DNA of 33,919 nucleotides from contig JAFGNG010000085.1 of assembly GCA_016927125.1 (NCBI GenBank), positions 1-33,919 of the forward strand, written 5' to 3'. The translations under genes were made by a program, and so were the position numbers. The stretch's first letter is position 1. Each line of letters starts with the position of its first letter. This DNA is from Planctomycetota bacterium. Its GTDB lineage: Bacteria > Planctomycetota > SZUA-567 > JAFGNG01. Below are positions 8,110 through 16,633 of the stretch, piece after piece. Below the pieces are notes generated by a model that saw only the letters and a list, made by a program, of their open reading frames with translations, was not told the DNA's origin and searched no databases.

Positions 8110-9743
8110 GCTGGCTGCGGATGTATCACACCCTCCGCTACTTGAAGCCTGTACAGATATATGGGCGCTTGCTGCGGCACCTACCCCGTAGCGGCACCAA
8201 AGTGCGACCGGTGCCTTCCACCCGCCAACCGGTAGCAAGTTGGACTCAACCTGGAAAATACCATCCCACGATGAGCGGCTCGGACCGCTTTTTTCTTTTG
8301 AATGAAGAACATGAGGTTAAGACCAGCCAGGACTGGTCAAATGTGAAGCGCGACCGGCTTTGGCTTTATAACCTGCATTATTTTGATGATCTGAATGCCG
8401 ACGGCGCTGCGGAACGGTTGAAGTGGCATGAGGTGTATATGACCCGCTGGATTAAGGAAAATCCCACTGGCAACGGGCCGGGGTGGGAGCCATACCCAAT
8501 CTCGCGTAGAATCGTCAACTGGATCAAATGGCAACTGGCGGGAAATTCCTTGAAGAATGAAGCCCTACAGAGCCTCGCCCAACAGGCGCGCTATCTAACC
8601 CGGAGGGTTGAATGGCATTTGCTTGGCAATCATATCCTGGCCAACGCCAAGGCCTTGCTCTTTGCTGGGATCTTCTTTCAAGGGAAGGAAGCGGATGCCT
8701 GGCTGCGGCAAGGGTTAGCCATCCTCCACGATGAAGTCCAGGAGCAGGTACTGGCTGATGGCGGGCATTTCGAGCTCAGCCCGATGTACCATGCCATTGT
8801 CCTCGAAGATCTCTTGGACATTCTGAACCTGCTGCGCAGCTATGGTTATGAAGAGTGTTTTGAATGGGATGAAGATTTGTCAGCCATGCTCAGATGGCTT
8901 GAAACCATGTGCCATCCAGACGGGGAGATCGTTCTCTTTAATGATGCGGCCTTCGGGATGGCTTTACCACCCCAGGCACTTTTTGAATATGCTGAAAGAT
9001 TGGAGGTGGAGAAGGACACTATCTCCCTGCCGGAGATGACCTGCCTGGAAGACAGCGGGTATATTCGGCTGCAGCATGGCGGCGCCAATGCCTTTCTGGA
9101 TCTTGCCCCGCTCGGGCCGGATTACCTCCCCGCGCATGGCCACGCCGATACCTTTACCTTTGAACTTTCAGTGCGTGGACAGAGGATGCTGGTGGACAGC
9201 GGCACCTCCTGTTACGGCCAGAGCGCTGAGCGTTTGCGCCAGAGAGGAACGGCTGCGCATAATACACTTACTATCGACGGAGAGGATTCGTCCGAGGTTT
9301 GGGGCGGTTTCCGCGTAGCCAGGCGGGCACGAGTCGGGGATGTGCTGCTCGATTCAAATATAGATACAAGCAAGATTCAGGCTTCGCATGATGGTTATCT
9401 GCGCCTGAGGGGTGTTGGCCTCCATACCCGCAAATGGGAAATGACCAGGAAATCCCTAAAGATTTGCGATGAAATGGAAGGTACTGGCAGCCATAAGATT
9501 GAGCTGGGCTTTCTGGTCCATCCTGAAATCTCCGTCGCCCAGGCAGGCGCGCACCATTTTGAATTGAAGGATGATAATGGCAAGGTAATCGCCACTATTT
9601 ATACAGATGTCGCAATGGCAGCCGCATTGCAGGAACGCACTTATCATCCGGAGTTTGGGTTGTGGTTAAAGACTACCGGGATTTCGGCAAAGAGCGAGGT
9701 CGAATTGCCCGCAAGCTTCAACTCTGAAATCATCTGGGAATAA
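8106..9743 (+). CDS. Heparinase II/III family protein
   Basis: The 545-residue protein has an N-terminal all-alpha toroid region (with GNGPGWEPYPISRRIVNW near residue 125-142) and a C-terminal beta-sandwich domain. The C-terminal part contains AHGHAD (343-348) and GTSCYG shortly after, matching the heparinase II/III core in which His and Tyr residues support polysaccharide lysis. No signal peptide is visible. It begins with GTG overlapping the preceding stop codon (GTGA), so it is translationally coupled to the two-domain oxidoreductase. The pairing of these two is recurrent in capsule/exopolysaccharide loci. The absence of an export signal suggests that it modifies a cytoplasmic lipid-linked intermediate or is exported by another route. 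Substrate unknown; true lyase activity is not certain. Confidence 0.88.
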   Translation: MSWLRMYHTLRYLKPVQIYGRLLRHLPRSGTKVRPVPSTRQPVASWTQPGKYHPTMSGSDRFFLLNEEHEVKTSQDWSNVKRDRLWLYNLHYFDDLNADGAAERLKWHEVYMTRWIKENPTGNGPGWEPYPISRRIVNWIKWQLAGNSLKNEALQSLAQQARYLTRRVEWHLLGNHILANAKALLFAGIFFQGKEADAWLRQGLAILHDEVQEQVLADGGHFELSPMYHAIVLEDLLDILNLLRSYGYEECFEWDEDLSAMLRWLETMCHPDGEIVLFNDAAFGMALPPQALFEYAERLEVEKDTISLPEMTCLEDSGYIRLQHGGANAFLDLAPLGPDYLPAHGHADTFTFELSVRGQRMLVDSGTSCYGQSAERLRQRGTAAHNTLTIDGEDSSEVWGGFRVARRARVGDVLLDSNIDTSKIQASHDGYLRLRGVGLHTRKWEMTRKSLKICDEMEGTGSHKIELGFLVHPEISVAQAGAHHFELKDDNGKVIATIYTDVAMAAALQERTYHPEFGLWLKTTGISAKSEVELPASFNSEIIWE

Positions 9744-9767
9744 TTATTAGGAATAAAGGCAGCGAAG

Positions 9768-11024
9768 ATGCGGATACTTTTTTTAACTGAAAATTTCCCT
9801 CCCGAAATGAACGCCGCGGCTACTCGCGTCTATGAACGCGCGGCCTATTGGGTGAAGTGGGGCCATAAGGTTACGGTGGTCACCTGCGCGCCAAATTTCC
9901 CGCTAGGCAAAGTTTTTGACGGTTATAAGAACAAGTGGAAGACAATTGAAGTGATGGATGGTATCCGCGTAGTCCGGGTTAAGACCTACATGGCGCCCAA
10001 TTCCGGTACCTTCCCGCGGATGATGGATTTCCTTTCCTTTATGATCACCGGAACCATTGCCGGGCTCTTTCAGGAGAAACCGGATGTGGTTGCAGCGACC
10101 TCCCCGCAATTCTTTTCCGCCATTGCTGGCTGGCTGGTCGGGGGGCTGCGGCGGGTGCCTTTTGTCTTTGAACTGGGAGATCTCTGGCCCGCTTCCATCA
10201 CCGCGGTCGGGGCGATGGAGGATAATTTCTTCCTCCGCCTGATGGAGAAGCTGGAATTATTCCTCTACCGCCGCTCCGCCTGCGTGGCGGCATTGACCCA
10301 ATCCTTTAAGGATGATCTCATCAGCCGCAACATCCCGGCGGATAAAATCGCGGTAGTGATTAACGGCGTGGATTTGCCGAGGTATTCACCTCGGAAACCG
10401 GATCCCGCGCTGGCGAAGGAATGGGAAGTAGAGGGCTGTTTTATCGTGGGTTATATCGGAACCCACGGTATGGCCCACGCGCTGGAAAAAGTGCTCGACG
10501 CCGCCGCAATTTTGCGCAACGATCCGAAGATTCGTTTCCTCTTTGTCGGCCCGGGTGCAGTGCGGGAGGCTTTAATCGCGGAAGCCAAGGGGCGCAAGTT
10601 GGATAATGTAATCTTCGCACCTCCGCAACCCAAGGAAAGGATGCCTGACTTCTGGGGTTTGTGCAATGTGGCGCTGGTTCACCTGAAGGATACCCCGGTA
10701 TTCGAATCCGTAATCCCTTCGAAGATCTTTGAGGCCATGGGAATGGGATTACCGGTCCTGCTATCGGCTCCTGCCGGAGAGGCTAGCCGGATAGTGGTAC
10801 AAGAGGGTATAGGGATTCATCTCCCGCCCGAGAGCCCGATGGAGCTTGCCCAGGCAATCACCCGATTGAAGAATAACCAGACGGAATACCTGAAATTTGC
10901 CCAAGCCAGCTACGCGGCCGCGCCCCACCATAGCCGGGAACGGCAGGCGCGCGAAATGCTGGCAGTCTTACAGGCGGCTGTGGACGGACGCGGCAGCGAA
11001 GCAGCCAAGGCGGTGGTGACATGA
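9768..11024 (+). CDS. WbuB-like GT4 glycosyltransferase
   Basis: A 418-residue GT-B glycosyltransferase. The N-terminus (LTENFPPEMNAAATRVYERA) is typical of the WbuB/WbdH-like subgroup that scans for TENFPPE. The C-terminal donor half includes a glycine-rich YIGTHG (near residue 230) and the motif PSKIFEAMGMGLPVL near residue 315, in place of a strict EX7E. In O-antigen loci, WbuB-type enzymes often transfer an N-acetyl-fucosamine-type residue to the first lipid-linked sugar, which would suit the neighbouring WbpV/WbpL/WbpM-like genes; this donor assignment is inferred. AAAGG at 9755-9759 gives 8-base spacing to the ATG. The last codons overlap the next gene (ATGA). Confidence 0.88.
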   Translation: MRILFLTENFPPEMNAAATRVYERAAYWVKWGHKVTVVTCAPNFPLGKVFDGYKNKWKTIEVMDGIRVVRVKTYMAPNSGTFPRMMDFLSFMITGTIAGLFQEKPDVVAATSPQFFSAIAGWLVGGLRRVPFVFELGDLWPASITAVGAMEDNFFLRLMEKLELFLYRRSACVAALTQSFKDDLISRNIPADKIAVVINGVDLPRYSPRKPDPALAKEWEVEGCFIVGYIGTHGMAHALEKVLDAAAILRNDPKIRFLFVGPGAVREALIAEAKGRKLDNVIFAPPQPKERMPDFWGLCNVALVHLKDTPVFESVIPSKIFEAMGMGLPVLLSAPAGEASRIVVQEGIGIHLPPESPMELAQAITRLKNNQTEYLKFAQASYAAAPHHSRERQAREMLAVLQAAVDGRGSEAAKAVVT

Positions 11025-11998
11025 AACAGATCATGGTAACCGGCGCGGATGGCTTTGTCGGCACCGCCCTGTGCAGAAAACTTGTCGCGGATGGCTATGC
11101 AGTCCGGGGCGCGGTCTGGGAACTTGCCTTAGTTACAGATCACAATAAGATTTCCGGCGTGGATTATATTGAAGTTGGCGGAATTGACGGAGAGACGGAT
11201 TGGCGGGATGCAGTTGAAGGGATTGAAACTGTGATTCACCTTGCCGCCCGCGTACATGTAATGCATGAAACCACCGGCGACCCTCTGGCAGAATTCCGAA
11301 AAGTAAATTGTGATGGCAGCGCTAACCTGGCGGCACAATGCGCGGCGATGGATGTCATCCGGCTGGTCTATGTCAGCACGGTAAAGGTGAGCGGCGAGAA
11401 AACAACCGACGAGCCCTTGCATGAAGAAGTAATGGCAAAACCCCAAGAGCCCTATGCCATTTCAAAATGGGAAGCAGAGGAGATTCTTTGTAAAATTTCG
11501 CAGGAAACCGGGCTGGAACTGGTGATTGTCCGCCCGCCACTGATCTATGGCCCGGGCGTAAAAGCGAATTTTCTCAGGATGATCCGGTGGATTGATAAAG
11601 GCTTGCCCCTGCCGCTGGGCGGAATCCATAATAAGCGCAGCCTGATAGGATTGAGCAATTTTGCAGACTTCCTTGCCTTGTGCGCAATGAAACCGGAAGC
11701 AAAAGGAGAAGTCTTTTTTGTCAGCGATGATGATGATGTTTCGACCTCGGAATTATTGCGCCGCGTAGCTGTTGCCCTTGGCAAGCCGTGCAAGATCTTC
11801 TGGTTTCCAAGTATGTTACTCCGCGCTGCTGCCTTGCTGTTGGGGCAGAAAGCGGCGGCGGACCGCCTGCTGGGGTCACTTGAACTGGATATCTCCAAGG
11901 CGAAGACAAAACTCGGATGGCAACCGCCATCCAGCATGGCTGAAGAATTACAGGCCACTGCCGACTGGTATCTTGCTTCCAAAGGAACCGCAACATGA
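11021..11998 (+). CDS. Extended SDR: WbpV/WbpK-like UDP-sugar 4-reductase or epimerase
   Basis: A 325-residue extended short-chain dehydrogenase. The Rossmann motif GADGFVG sits at residues 7-13. A serine within the VSTVKVSG strand and YAISK (about residues 145-149) form the Ser-Tyr-Lys catalytic set. In the known O-antigen gene order, an SDR directly upstream of a WbpL-like transferase and a WbpM-like dehydratase reduces the 4-keto-6-deoxy intermediate to UDP-D-QuiNAc or UDP-D-FucNAc. The same order here supports that role, although a 4-epimerase cannot be excluded. It overlaps both neighbours by four bases (ATGA), a sign of tight co-translation. Confidence 0.85.
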   Translation: MKQIMVTGADGFVGTALCRKLVADGYAVRGAVWELALVTDHNKISGVDYIEVGGIDGETDWRDAVEGIETVIHLAARVHVMHETTGDPLAEFRKVNCDGSANLAAQCAAMDVIRLVYVSTVKVSGEKTTDEPLHEEVMAKPQEPYAISKWEAEEILCKISQETGLELVIVRPPLIYGPGVKANFLRMIRWIDKGLPLPLGGIHNKRSLIGLSNFADFLALCAMKPEAKGEVFFVSDDDDVSTSELLRRVAVALGKPCKIFWFPSMLLRAAALLLGQKAAADRLLGSLELDISKAKTKLGWQPPSSMAEELQATADWYLASKGTAT

Positions 11999-13053
11999 TT
12001 CAGCTTCACTTAGGCATTATCCTATTTTTAGTGATTATTGCCTCCACAATTTTGACCGGATTGCTCCGGCGATATGCTTTAAAAAAGAAACTGATTGATC
12101 ATCCCAATGCGCGCAGCTCCCATGAAGTTCCAACCCCGCGCGGGGGAGGGGCGGCGATAGTAATCACCTGCTTGGCAGGACTCTTTCTTTTACCATATTT
12201 ATACCAGCCCACCGATGAGGTGCTTTATGCCTTATTGGTCGGAGGCCTGCTGGTCGGGGGGATTGGCTTTTGGGACGACCATGGGCATATCCGGGCGAGA
12301 TGGCGGGTGCTGGTGCAGGCGATTGCGGCAGCAGGGTCATTCGCAATAGTTTTTGGCGTGCCTGAATTACAGAATGGGCCTTCTGCCCTGTTCTGGGGCT
12401 GCTTGATATTTATCGCCGCGATCCTTGTGATTGTTTACTTGATCAATATCTATAATTTCATGGATGGGATCGATGGGATTGCTGCGGCAGAAGCGATTAC
12501 CGTGGGGGTTGCCACCGGGATCTTGTTTTATTTTTATAACAATGAATTTGGAGTAATTACAGCCATCGGTTTAGTGGCTTCAGCAGCATCATTGGGTTTC
12601 TTGGTATGGAACTGGCCTCCGGCGAAGATCTTCATGGGAGACTGTGGCAGTGGTTTTCTTGGTTACATCTTTGGTTTCATGATTGCGATCTGTGGGATGT
12701 ATCTATTGTACACAAAATCTGAAAGCGAACTTATCATGTACCTGACCTTGCCATTCCTGCTGGGAGTGTTTATTGTGGATTCGACCGTAACCCTACTGCG
12801 TCGGATCCTGCGATGGGAGAAATTCTGGCTGCCGCACCGGATGCATGCCTACCAGCATTCTTCGAGAAGATGGGGGCACAAGAAGGTGACCGTGGCGGTA
12901 GCATCAATAAATCTTTTCTTCCTCGCGCCCTGCGCCTGGGCGGCATACCACTGGGCGCCTGCCGGGATTTTTATAATGCCCGCTGCATGGATGATCCTGG
13001 CAATTGCCGCCTTGGCCTTGTCCGCGGGCAAGCCGGAAGCAGCGAAAGGGTAA
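11995..13053 (+). CDS. WbpL/WecA-like polyprenyl-phosphate HexNAc-1-phosphate transferase
   Basis: An integral membrane enzyme of the MraY/WecA (PNPT) family that loads a UDP-HexNAc sugar phosphate onto undecaprenyl phosphate, initiating the repeat unit. Visible family landmarks in order are DHPNARSSHEVPTPRGGG near residues 35-52, NIYNFMDGIDG near residues 150-160 (Mg2+/catalytic aspartates), FMGDCGSGFLG near 211-221, and a C-terminal HRMHAYQH segment near 281-288. About ten to eleven hydrophobic helices separate these. The length of 352 residues agrees with WbpL/WecA. The substrate is probably the 6-deoxy-HexNAc made by the flanking SDR and WbpM-like enzymes, as in Pseudomonas; UDP-GlcNAc is the alternative. 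It is the last gene of the overlapping run. Confidence 0.92.
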   Translation: MIQLHLGIILFLVIIASTILTGLLRRYALKKKLIDHPNARSSHEVPTPRGGGAAIVITCLAGLFLLPYLYQPTDEVLYALLVGGLLVGGIGFWDDHGHIRARWRVLVQAIAAAGSFAIVFGVPELQNGPSALFWGCLIFIAAILVIVYLINIYNFMDGIDGIAAAEAITVGVATGILFYFYNNEFGVITAIGLVASAASLGFLVWNWPPAKIFMGDCGSGFLGYIFGFMIAICGMYLLYTKSESELIMYLTLPFLLGVFIVDSTVTLLRRILRWEKFWLPHRMHAYQHSSRRWGHKKVTVAVASINLFFLAPCAWAAYHWAPAGIFIMPAAWMILAIAALALSAGKPEAAKG

Positions 13054-13118
13054 GAGTTAATAAAAATCTTGCGCAATACCAGCCTATACTTATACTCTGT
13101 TGAAATCGCGACAGACAC

Positions 13119-13124
13119 TATAAT
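13119..13124 (+). promoter_or_regulatory. Possible sigma70-type -10 box before the WbpM-like gene
   Basis: A perfect TATAAT in the 107-base gap before 13161, the longest spacer so far in the window. A TTGAAA at 13100-13105 is only 13 bases away, too close for a standard -35, so the promoter is tentative. Confidence 0.3.
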
Positions 13125-13160
13125 AAGTAACCTTTGATCCATCATTGAGGCCCAAGAGCA

Positions 13161-15071
13161 ATGAAATCAACCTGGCATAAAAGCCTGAACTTCCGGCGTC
13201 CGGCCCTATTTGTGTCGGATATGGTGATAATCCTCTGCGCCTATTACCTGGCATACTGGCTGCGTCTGGATTTGATCCGCGGCGACCAAGCGGCCTATGA
13301 CGCTTACCTGGATACCTTCTGGTACACGATTCCATGGCTTTTGGTGATCAGGTTCTTATGTAGTATCCTGATGCGCCAATATACTTGGGCTTTCCGCCTC
13401 GCCAGCCTGCCGGAGGCTGCAAATCTCGTCAAAGCCGCAATTATCGGCAGTGTGCTCTTCTTCCTGCGCTGGCATCTCTCCGCTGACCTGCTGCAGAAAC
13501 CACCGCTCTCGGTTTATGTAATTGAATTCGCTCTCAGCCTGATGGGGATGGCCTTTGTCCGATTCTTCCCGAGATATTTTTATCAGCAGTATTTTCACAG
13601 CGGACGCGGCTTCATGGCTGATGGAGAAAGCCGCCTGCGCACGCTAATCTTCGGAGCCGGCAGCACCGGCGATTTAATCCTGCGAGATTTGCAGCGTACA
13701 AAGATTTACCCTTACCGGGTAATCGGTCTCATCGATGATAATCCTGCCAAGCGTAATATCTCAATCCACGGCTGCCGGGTGCTGGGATCATCCGATGATC
13801 TGCCGAGGCTGATTCGTAAACATAAAATTGAAAAGATCCTCATTGCCGCACCCGAGATGACCGGCTCACGCTTGCGGCGGATCCTGGACATCTGTTCCAA
13901 CCACCATGTCCAATATAAGATTGTTCCCAACTACGCGGAACTGGTCAGTAAGGGCGATACCGCGCCCATTACCCTGAAGGATCTTCAACCGGAGGATCTC
14001 CTCGACCGCCTGCCGGTGGAATTCGATCATACCCGGATGGCTGCACTATTTCATGACCGTACTCTCCTCGTAACCGGCGCGGCCGGCTCCATCGGCTCGG
14101 AGATCTGCCGGCAGGTTGTCGGGCAGGGAATCAAAAAGCTGGTGGCTGTAGATATTAATGAAAACAACCTCTACTTCCTCAAATTGGAAATTAATGAGCT
14201 TGCCCCCGGCCTTGATCTCAGCATAGAGGTAGCGAGTGTGCGGGATCGCCAGAAAATACAGGAGCTATTCGCCCGGCACCAACCGCATATTGTCTACCAT
14301 GCCGCCGCCCATAAGCATGTTCCGTTGATTGAAAATTGCCCGGAAGAGGCTCTCAAAAATAATGTTCTGGGAACCTTGTATGTCGCGGAAGCAGCGGATC
14401 AGAATGATGTGGAAAGGTTTGTGCTAATCTCCACTGACAAGGCAGTAGGCCCGAGTAGTGTGATGGGGGCAAGCAAACGCTTGGCCGAGGATGTAGTCCG
14501 GGATATGGATCTGCGCAGCAAGACCCGCTTTATGGTGGTCCGCTTCGGCAATGTGCTGGGCTCCAGCGGCAGCCTGGTGCCAATCCTTCAGCGGCAGATC
14601 TCCAAGGGCGGGCCAGTAACCATTACCCATCCGAAGATAACCCGCTTCTTCATGACTATCCAGGAAGCGGTTGGCCTGGTGATTGTCGCTTCCGCCCAGG
14701 ACGAGGGCAACCTCTGCGTACTTGATATGGGGGAACAACTCAATGTCGACCGCCTGGCGCGGCAGATGATCACCCTCTCCGGTTTTATCCCGGATCAAGA
14801 CATCCCAATTATTTACACCGGCTTAAGGCCGGGCGAGAAGATGTTTGAGGAGCTCTTCACCAAGAACGAACAGCGTCGCTCCTCCAGCCATGCCAGGATC
14901 TTCCTGGCTGACGGCGACGCTCCCCGGACAACAATTCCGGAAATGCTTAAGGCACTGGAGGTTACGATAGAGAGCGGGAGAAGAGCGGCGGTTTTCGATT
15001 TCCTCCATCAGCATGTCAAAGATTACCAACCGGTAGAGAACTCCCCTGAGAAGCCTAAATCTGATGATTAA
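13161..15071 (+). CDS. WbpM/FlaA1/CapD-like nucleoside-diphosphate-sugar 4,6-dehydratase
   Basis: A membrane-bound dehydratase that converts UDP-GlcNAc to the 4-keto-6-deoxy sugar needed for QuiNAc/FucNAc synthesis. Four hydrophobic helices occupy roughly residues 15-130. A first Rossmann-like domain follows (FGAGSTGD near 163-170), then the catalytic SDR domain with TGAAGSIGSE (about 304-313). Its active-site segment reads STDKAVGPSSVMGASK, so a Met replaces the usual Tyr (M435, K439). This matches the Ser/Thr-Met-Lys set known for the WbpM subgroup. The 636-residue length fits the long membrane-anchored form. GAGG at 13147-13150 lies 10 bases before the ATG. The gap of 107 bases and possible promoter suggest some independent expression from the upstream operon. 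Confidence 0.93.
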   Translation: MKSTWHKSLNFRRPALFVSDMVIILCAYYLAYWLRLDLIRGDQAAYDAYLDTFWYTIPWLLVIRFLCSILMRQYTWAFRLASLPEAANLVKAAIIGSVLFFLRWHLSADLLQKPPLSVYVIEFALSLMGMAFVRFFPRYFYQQYFHSGRGFMADGESRLRTLIFGAGSTGDLILRDLQRTKIYPYRVIGLIDDNPAKRNISIHGCRVLGSSDDLPRLIRKHKIEKILIAAPEMTGSRLRRILDICSNHHVQYKIVPNYAELVSKGDTAPITLKDLQPEDLLDRLPVEFDHTRMAALFHDRTLLVTGAAGSIGSEICRQVVGQGIKKLVAVDINENNLYFLKLEINELAPGLDLSIEVASVRDRQKIQELFARHQPHIVYHAAAHKHVPLIENCPEEALKNNVLGTLYVAEAADQNDVERFVLISTDKAVGPSSVMGASKRLAEDVVRDMDLRSKTRFMVVRFGNVLGSSGSLVPILQRQISKGGPVTITHPKITRFFMTIQEAVGLVIVASAQDEGNLCVLDMGEQLNVDRLARQMITLSGFIPDQDIPIIYTGLRPGEKMFEELFTKNEQRRSSSHARIFLADGDAPRTTIPEMLKALEVTIESGRRAAVFDFLHQHVKDYQPVENSPEKPKSDD

Positions 15072-15137
15072 AGCAACTGACAGCCATGTTTAAAAGCTTC
15101 TCTTTTAGTCCAAGTTGTAGTATTTCTCACAATTTCC

Positions 15138-15165
15138 TTGACAATTTTAAAATTAGGTGTAAAGT
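15138..15165 (+). promoter_or_regulatory. Candidate sigma70-type promoter
   Basis: A perfect -35 TTGACA (15138-15143), a 16-base spacer and TAAAGT (15160-15165) as a four-of-six -10. It points towards the ABC permease at 15566 and would give a leader of nearly 400 bases that includes the hairpin below. It could alternatively serve a small RNA. Confidence 0.45.
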
Positions 15166-15180
15166 AAAAATCAATAATCA

Positions 15181-15199
15181 GGTGATGAAGCTCATCGCC
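15181..15199. other. Perfect 8-bp hairpin (leader structure or minus-strand terminator)
   Basis: GGTGATGA, triloop AGC, then TCATCGCC: eight pairs with one G-T wobble. On the plus strand it lies just downstream of the candidate promoter and would fold in the leader RNA. On the minus strand it lies downstream of the small ORF and is followed by a T-rich stretch, so it could terminate that transcript. Immediately beyond it is the 12-bp palindrome CGGGTTAACCCG at 15207-15218. Confidence 0.45.
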
Positions 15200-15233
15200 C
15201 AGAAACCGGGTTAACCCGAAAAGGAGCAACCTG

Positions 15234-15446
15234 CTAAGTTCGGCATCTTATATTTATGGCATCATTCCAGTCATAGCCCTGATCATACCAGCCGACAATG
15301 CAGACATAAGCTTCACTTGGAGGCAACCCACCATTAAGGCCCATCGGCTTTGAGATCGGGTGCCAGGGATCTATTGCAACAAGTGATGCATATAATGCAA
15401 CGAGAGCAATAAAACCACACCGGCTGGTTAGGGCGAAAATTACCAT
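15234..15446 (-). CDS. Possible small secreted or membrane peptide (70 aa, doubtful)
   Basis: The only minus-strand ORF not sitting opposite a gene. The product has a hydrophobic N-terminal segment (about residues 10-25) resembling a signal peptide or membrane anchor, then a short aromatic-rich tail with GWYDQGYDW. No clear Shine-Dalgarno precedes the ATG, and the frame has a stop six codons upstream, so no longer form exists. A hairpin with a T-rich tail lies downstream on the same strand and could terminate it. No family is recognised. It may equally be chance or a remnant of a larger gene. Confidence 0.25.
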   Translation of the reverse strand: MVIFALTSRCGFIALVALYASLVAIDPWHPISKPMGLNGGLPPSEAYVCIVGWYDQGYDWNDAINIRCRT

Positions 15447-15565
15447 ACAATCTAAAAGTTTTCAGGATCCGAACCTTTATACGGTCGATAACTGGTTTAT
15501 GTGTTTTCAGTTAGGACACATCAAGAGTACAGGATTTTACCGAAAATTGACTTTGGAATAGTGCA

Positions 15566-16570
15566 ATGCTTGCAACCTTGTCCATAGCCAGGAACACACT
15601 GTCCGAGACCTTGCGCCAAAGCGTTTTCGGGGTAGTGCTGCTTGGCGCTGGCTTTTTGATAGCTTCCTCACCCGCCTTCTCCATGTTCACATTCATGGAC
15701 AGCACCAAGCTGGTTCAGGATATGGGGTTGGCTACGATCCTCATTGCCGGGCTGTTTCTCGCCGTCCTATGCTCTATTACCGTTATCAGTAAGGAAATCG
15801 AGGGCAGGACCGCGTTAACAGTCCTGGCCAAGCCCATATCGCGGGGTTCTTTCGTGCTGGGTAAATTCTTAGGCATTTCCGCAGCCATCATTCTGGCAAC
15901 CTGTATCTTAATAGTAGTCCTTCTGCTCACCTTCCGATTTGGCGTGAAGGATGCGGGTTATATTCATCTGAACTGGGATGCGATGATTGGCGTAATCCTC
16001 GCCACCCTCGTGGCGATCTTTATCGGCGTAGCTGATAACTACTTCTTTGGCCGCCCGTTTATGACCACCGCGATCTGGTCGTCGGCTGCGACTTTTACGC
16101 TCTGTTTACTTTTCTTCTGCCTGCGCTACGAAAACGGCGAATTTATAACTACCATCAAAGATTTTGGCTCCGACATCAACTGGCAGATTGCGATTGCGGG
16201 ATTATTGACTATGGAAGCGATATTGATTATGACCGCCATTACCGTGGCTATCAGTACCAGGGGAAATGCGGTTGCCGGGATTATTGCGTGCGCAACCTTC
16301 TTTTCCGGCGGCATGTTATCCGAGTATTTCTTCGGGCGCTTTACGGAAGTCTCGATCTGGGCAAAAGCAGCGTATACCCTCTTCCCGAACCTGCAGATCT
16401 ACTGGGTGACTGAAAGCCAGTTGAAATTCGCGAAATATTATACCGAGTTGATCAATCCGACCATCCCGTTCGATTATGTGGCCATGTCCACACTTTACGC
16501 ATTCTTATATATATGCGCCATCCTCTTATTCGCCCTGGTGCTCTTTGAACGGCGCGAAGTCAGGGAATGA
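15566..16570 (+). CDS. ABC-2 type transporter permease
   Basis: A 334-residue membrane protein with about six hydrophobic helices and no nucleotide-binding domain, of the ABC-2 permease type. After the second helix it has the segment at residues 77-104 with KP-x2-R and GKFLGI. The same pattern occurs in the second permease of this block (24146-25723). Both also begin with ARNT followed by a conserved LR. It therefore probably pairs with the ABC ATPase encoded at 22884, although five genes separate them. Only a weak GGA (15555-15557) precedes the ATG. The next gene starts 63 bases downstream. The substrate is unknown. Confidence 0.82.
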   Translation: MLATLSIARNTLSETLRQSVFGVVLLGAGFLIASSPAFSMFTFMDSTKLVQDMGLATILIAGLFLAVLCSITVISKEIEGRTALTVLAKPISRGSFVLGKFLGISAAIILATCILIVVLLLTFRFGVKDAGYIHLNWDAMIGVILATLVAIFIGVADNYFFGRPFMTTAIWSSAATFTLCLLFFCLRYENGEFITTIKDFGSDINWQIAIAGLLTMEAILIMTAITVAISTRGNAVAGIIACATFFSGGMLSEYFFGRFTEVSIWAKAAYTLFPNLQIYWVTESQLKFAKYYTELINPTIPFDYVAMSTLYAFLYICAILLFALVLFERREVRE

Positions 16571-16620
16571 TACCTTAATTATATAACAACTTCGCCGCAA
16601 TTGGCAGATGATACATTGAG

Positions 16621-16626
16621 AAAGGA
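16621..16626 (+). promoter_or_regulatory. Ribosome binding site deciding the start at 16634
   Basis: AAAGGA seven bases before the ATG at 16634. The in-frame TTG at 16601 has no such site, so the shorter start is preferred. Confidence 0.65.
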
Positions 16627-16633
16627 TTTAGCA

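Larger units (their letters stand above)
15072..15565. other. 494-base intergenic region
   Basis: AT-rich region between the polysaccharide genes and the ABC/SPFH block. It holds a candidate plus-strand promoter (15138-15165), a perfect-stem hairpin (15181-15199), a 12-bp palindrome (15207-15218) and a doubtful minus-strand ORF (15234-15446). I see no convincing structure in 15447-15565, and no recognised RNA family. Confidence 0.6.

Noticed and set aside
11545..12009. Minus-strand ORF of 154 codons
   Set aside because: Opposite the SDR gene with intact catalytic motifs; composition is Ser/Arg/Ala-rich as in antisense shadows.
13161..15071. Split or frameshifted WbpM-like gene
   Set aside because: The reading frame is continuous through both Rossmann regions and has the normal 636-residue length.
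15087..15108. AT-rich hairpin after the WbpM-like gene as terminator
   Set aside because: The stem is only about six A-T-rich pairs and is not followed by a T run.
15206..15240. Resemblance of CCCGAAAAGGAGCAACC to a glycine-riboswitch core
   Set aside because: The flanking conserved elements needed for the glycine aptamer are not visible; similarity of a short purine-rich stretch is not enough.
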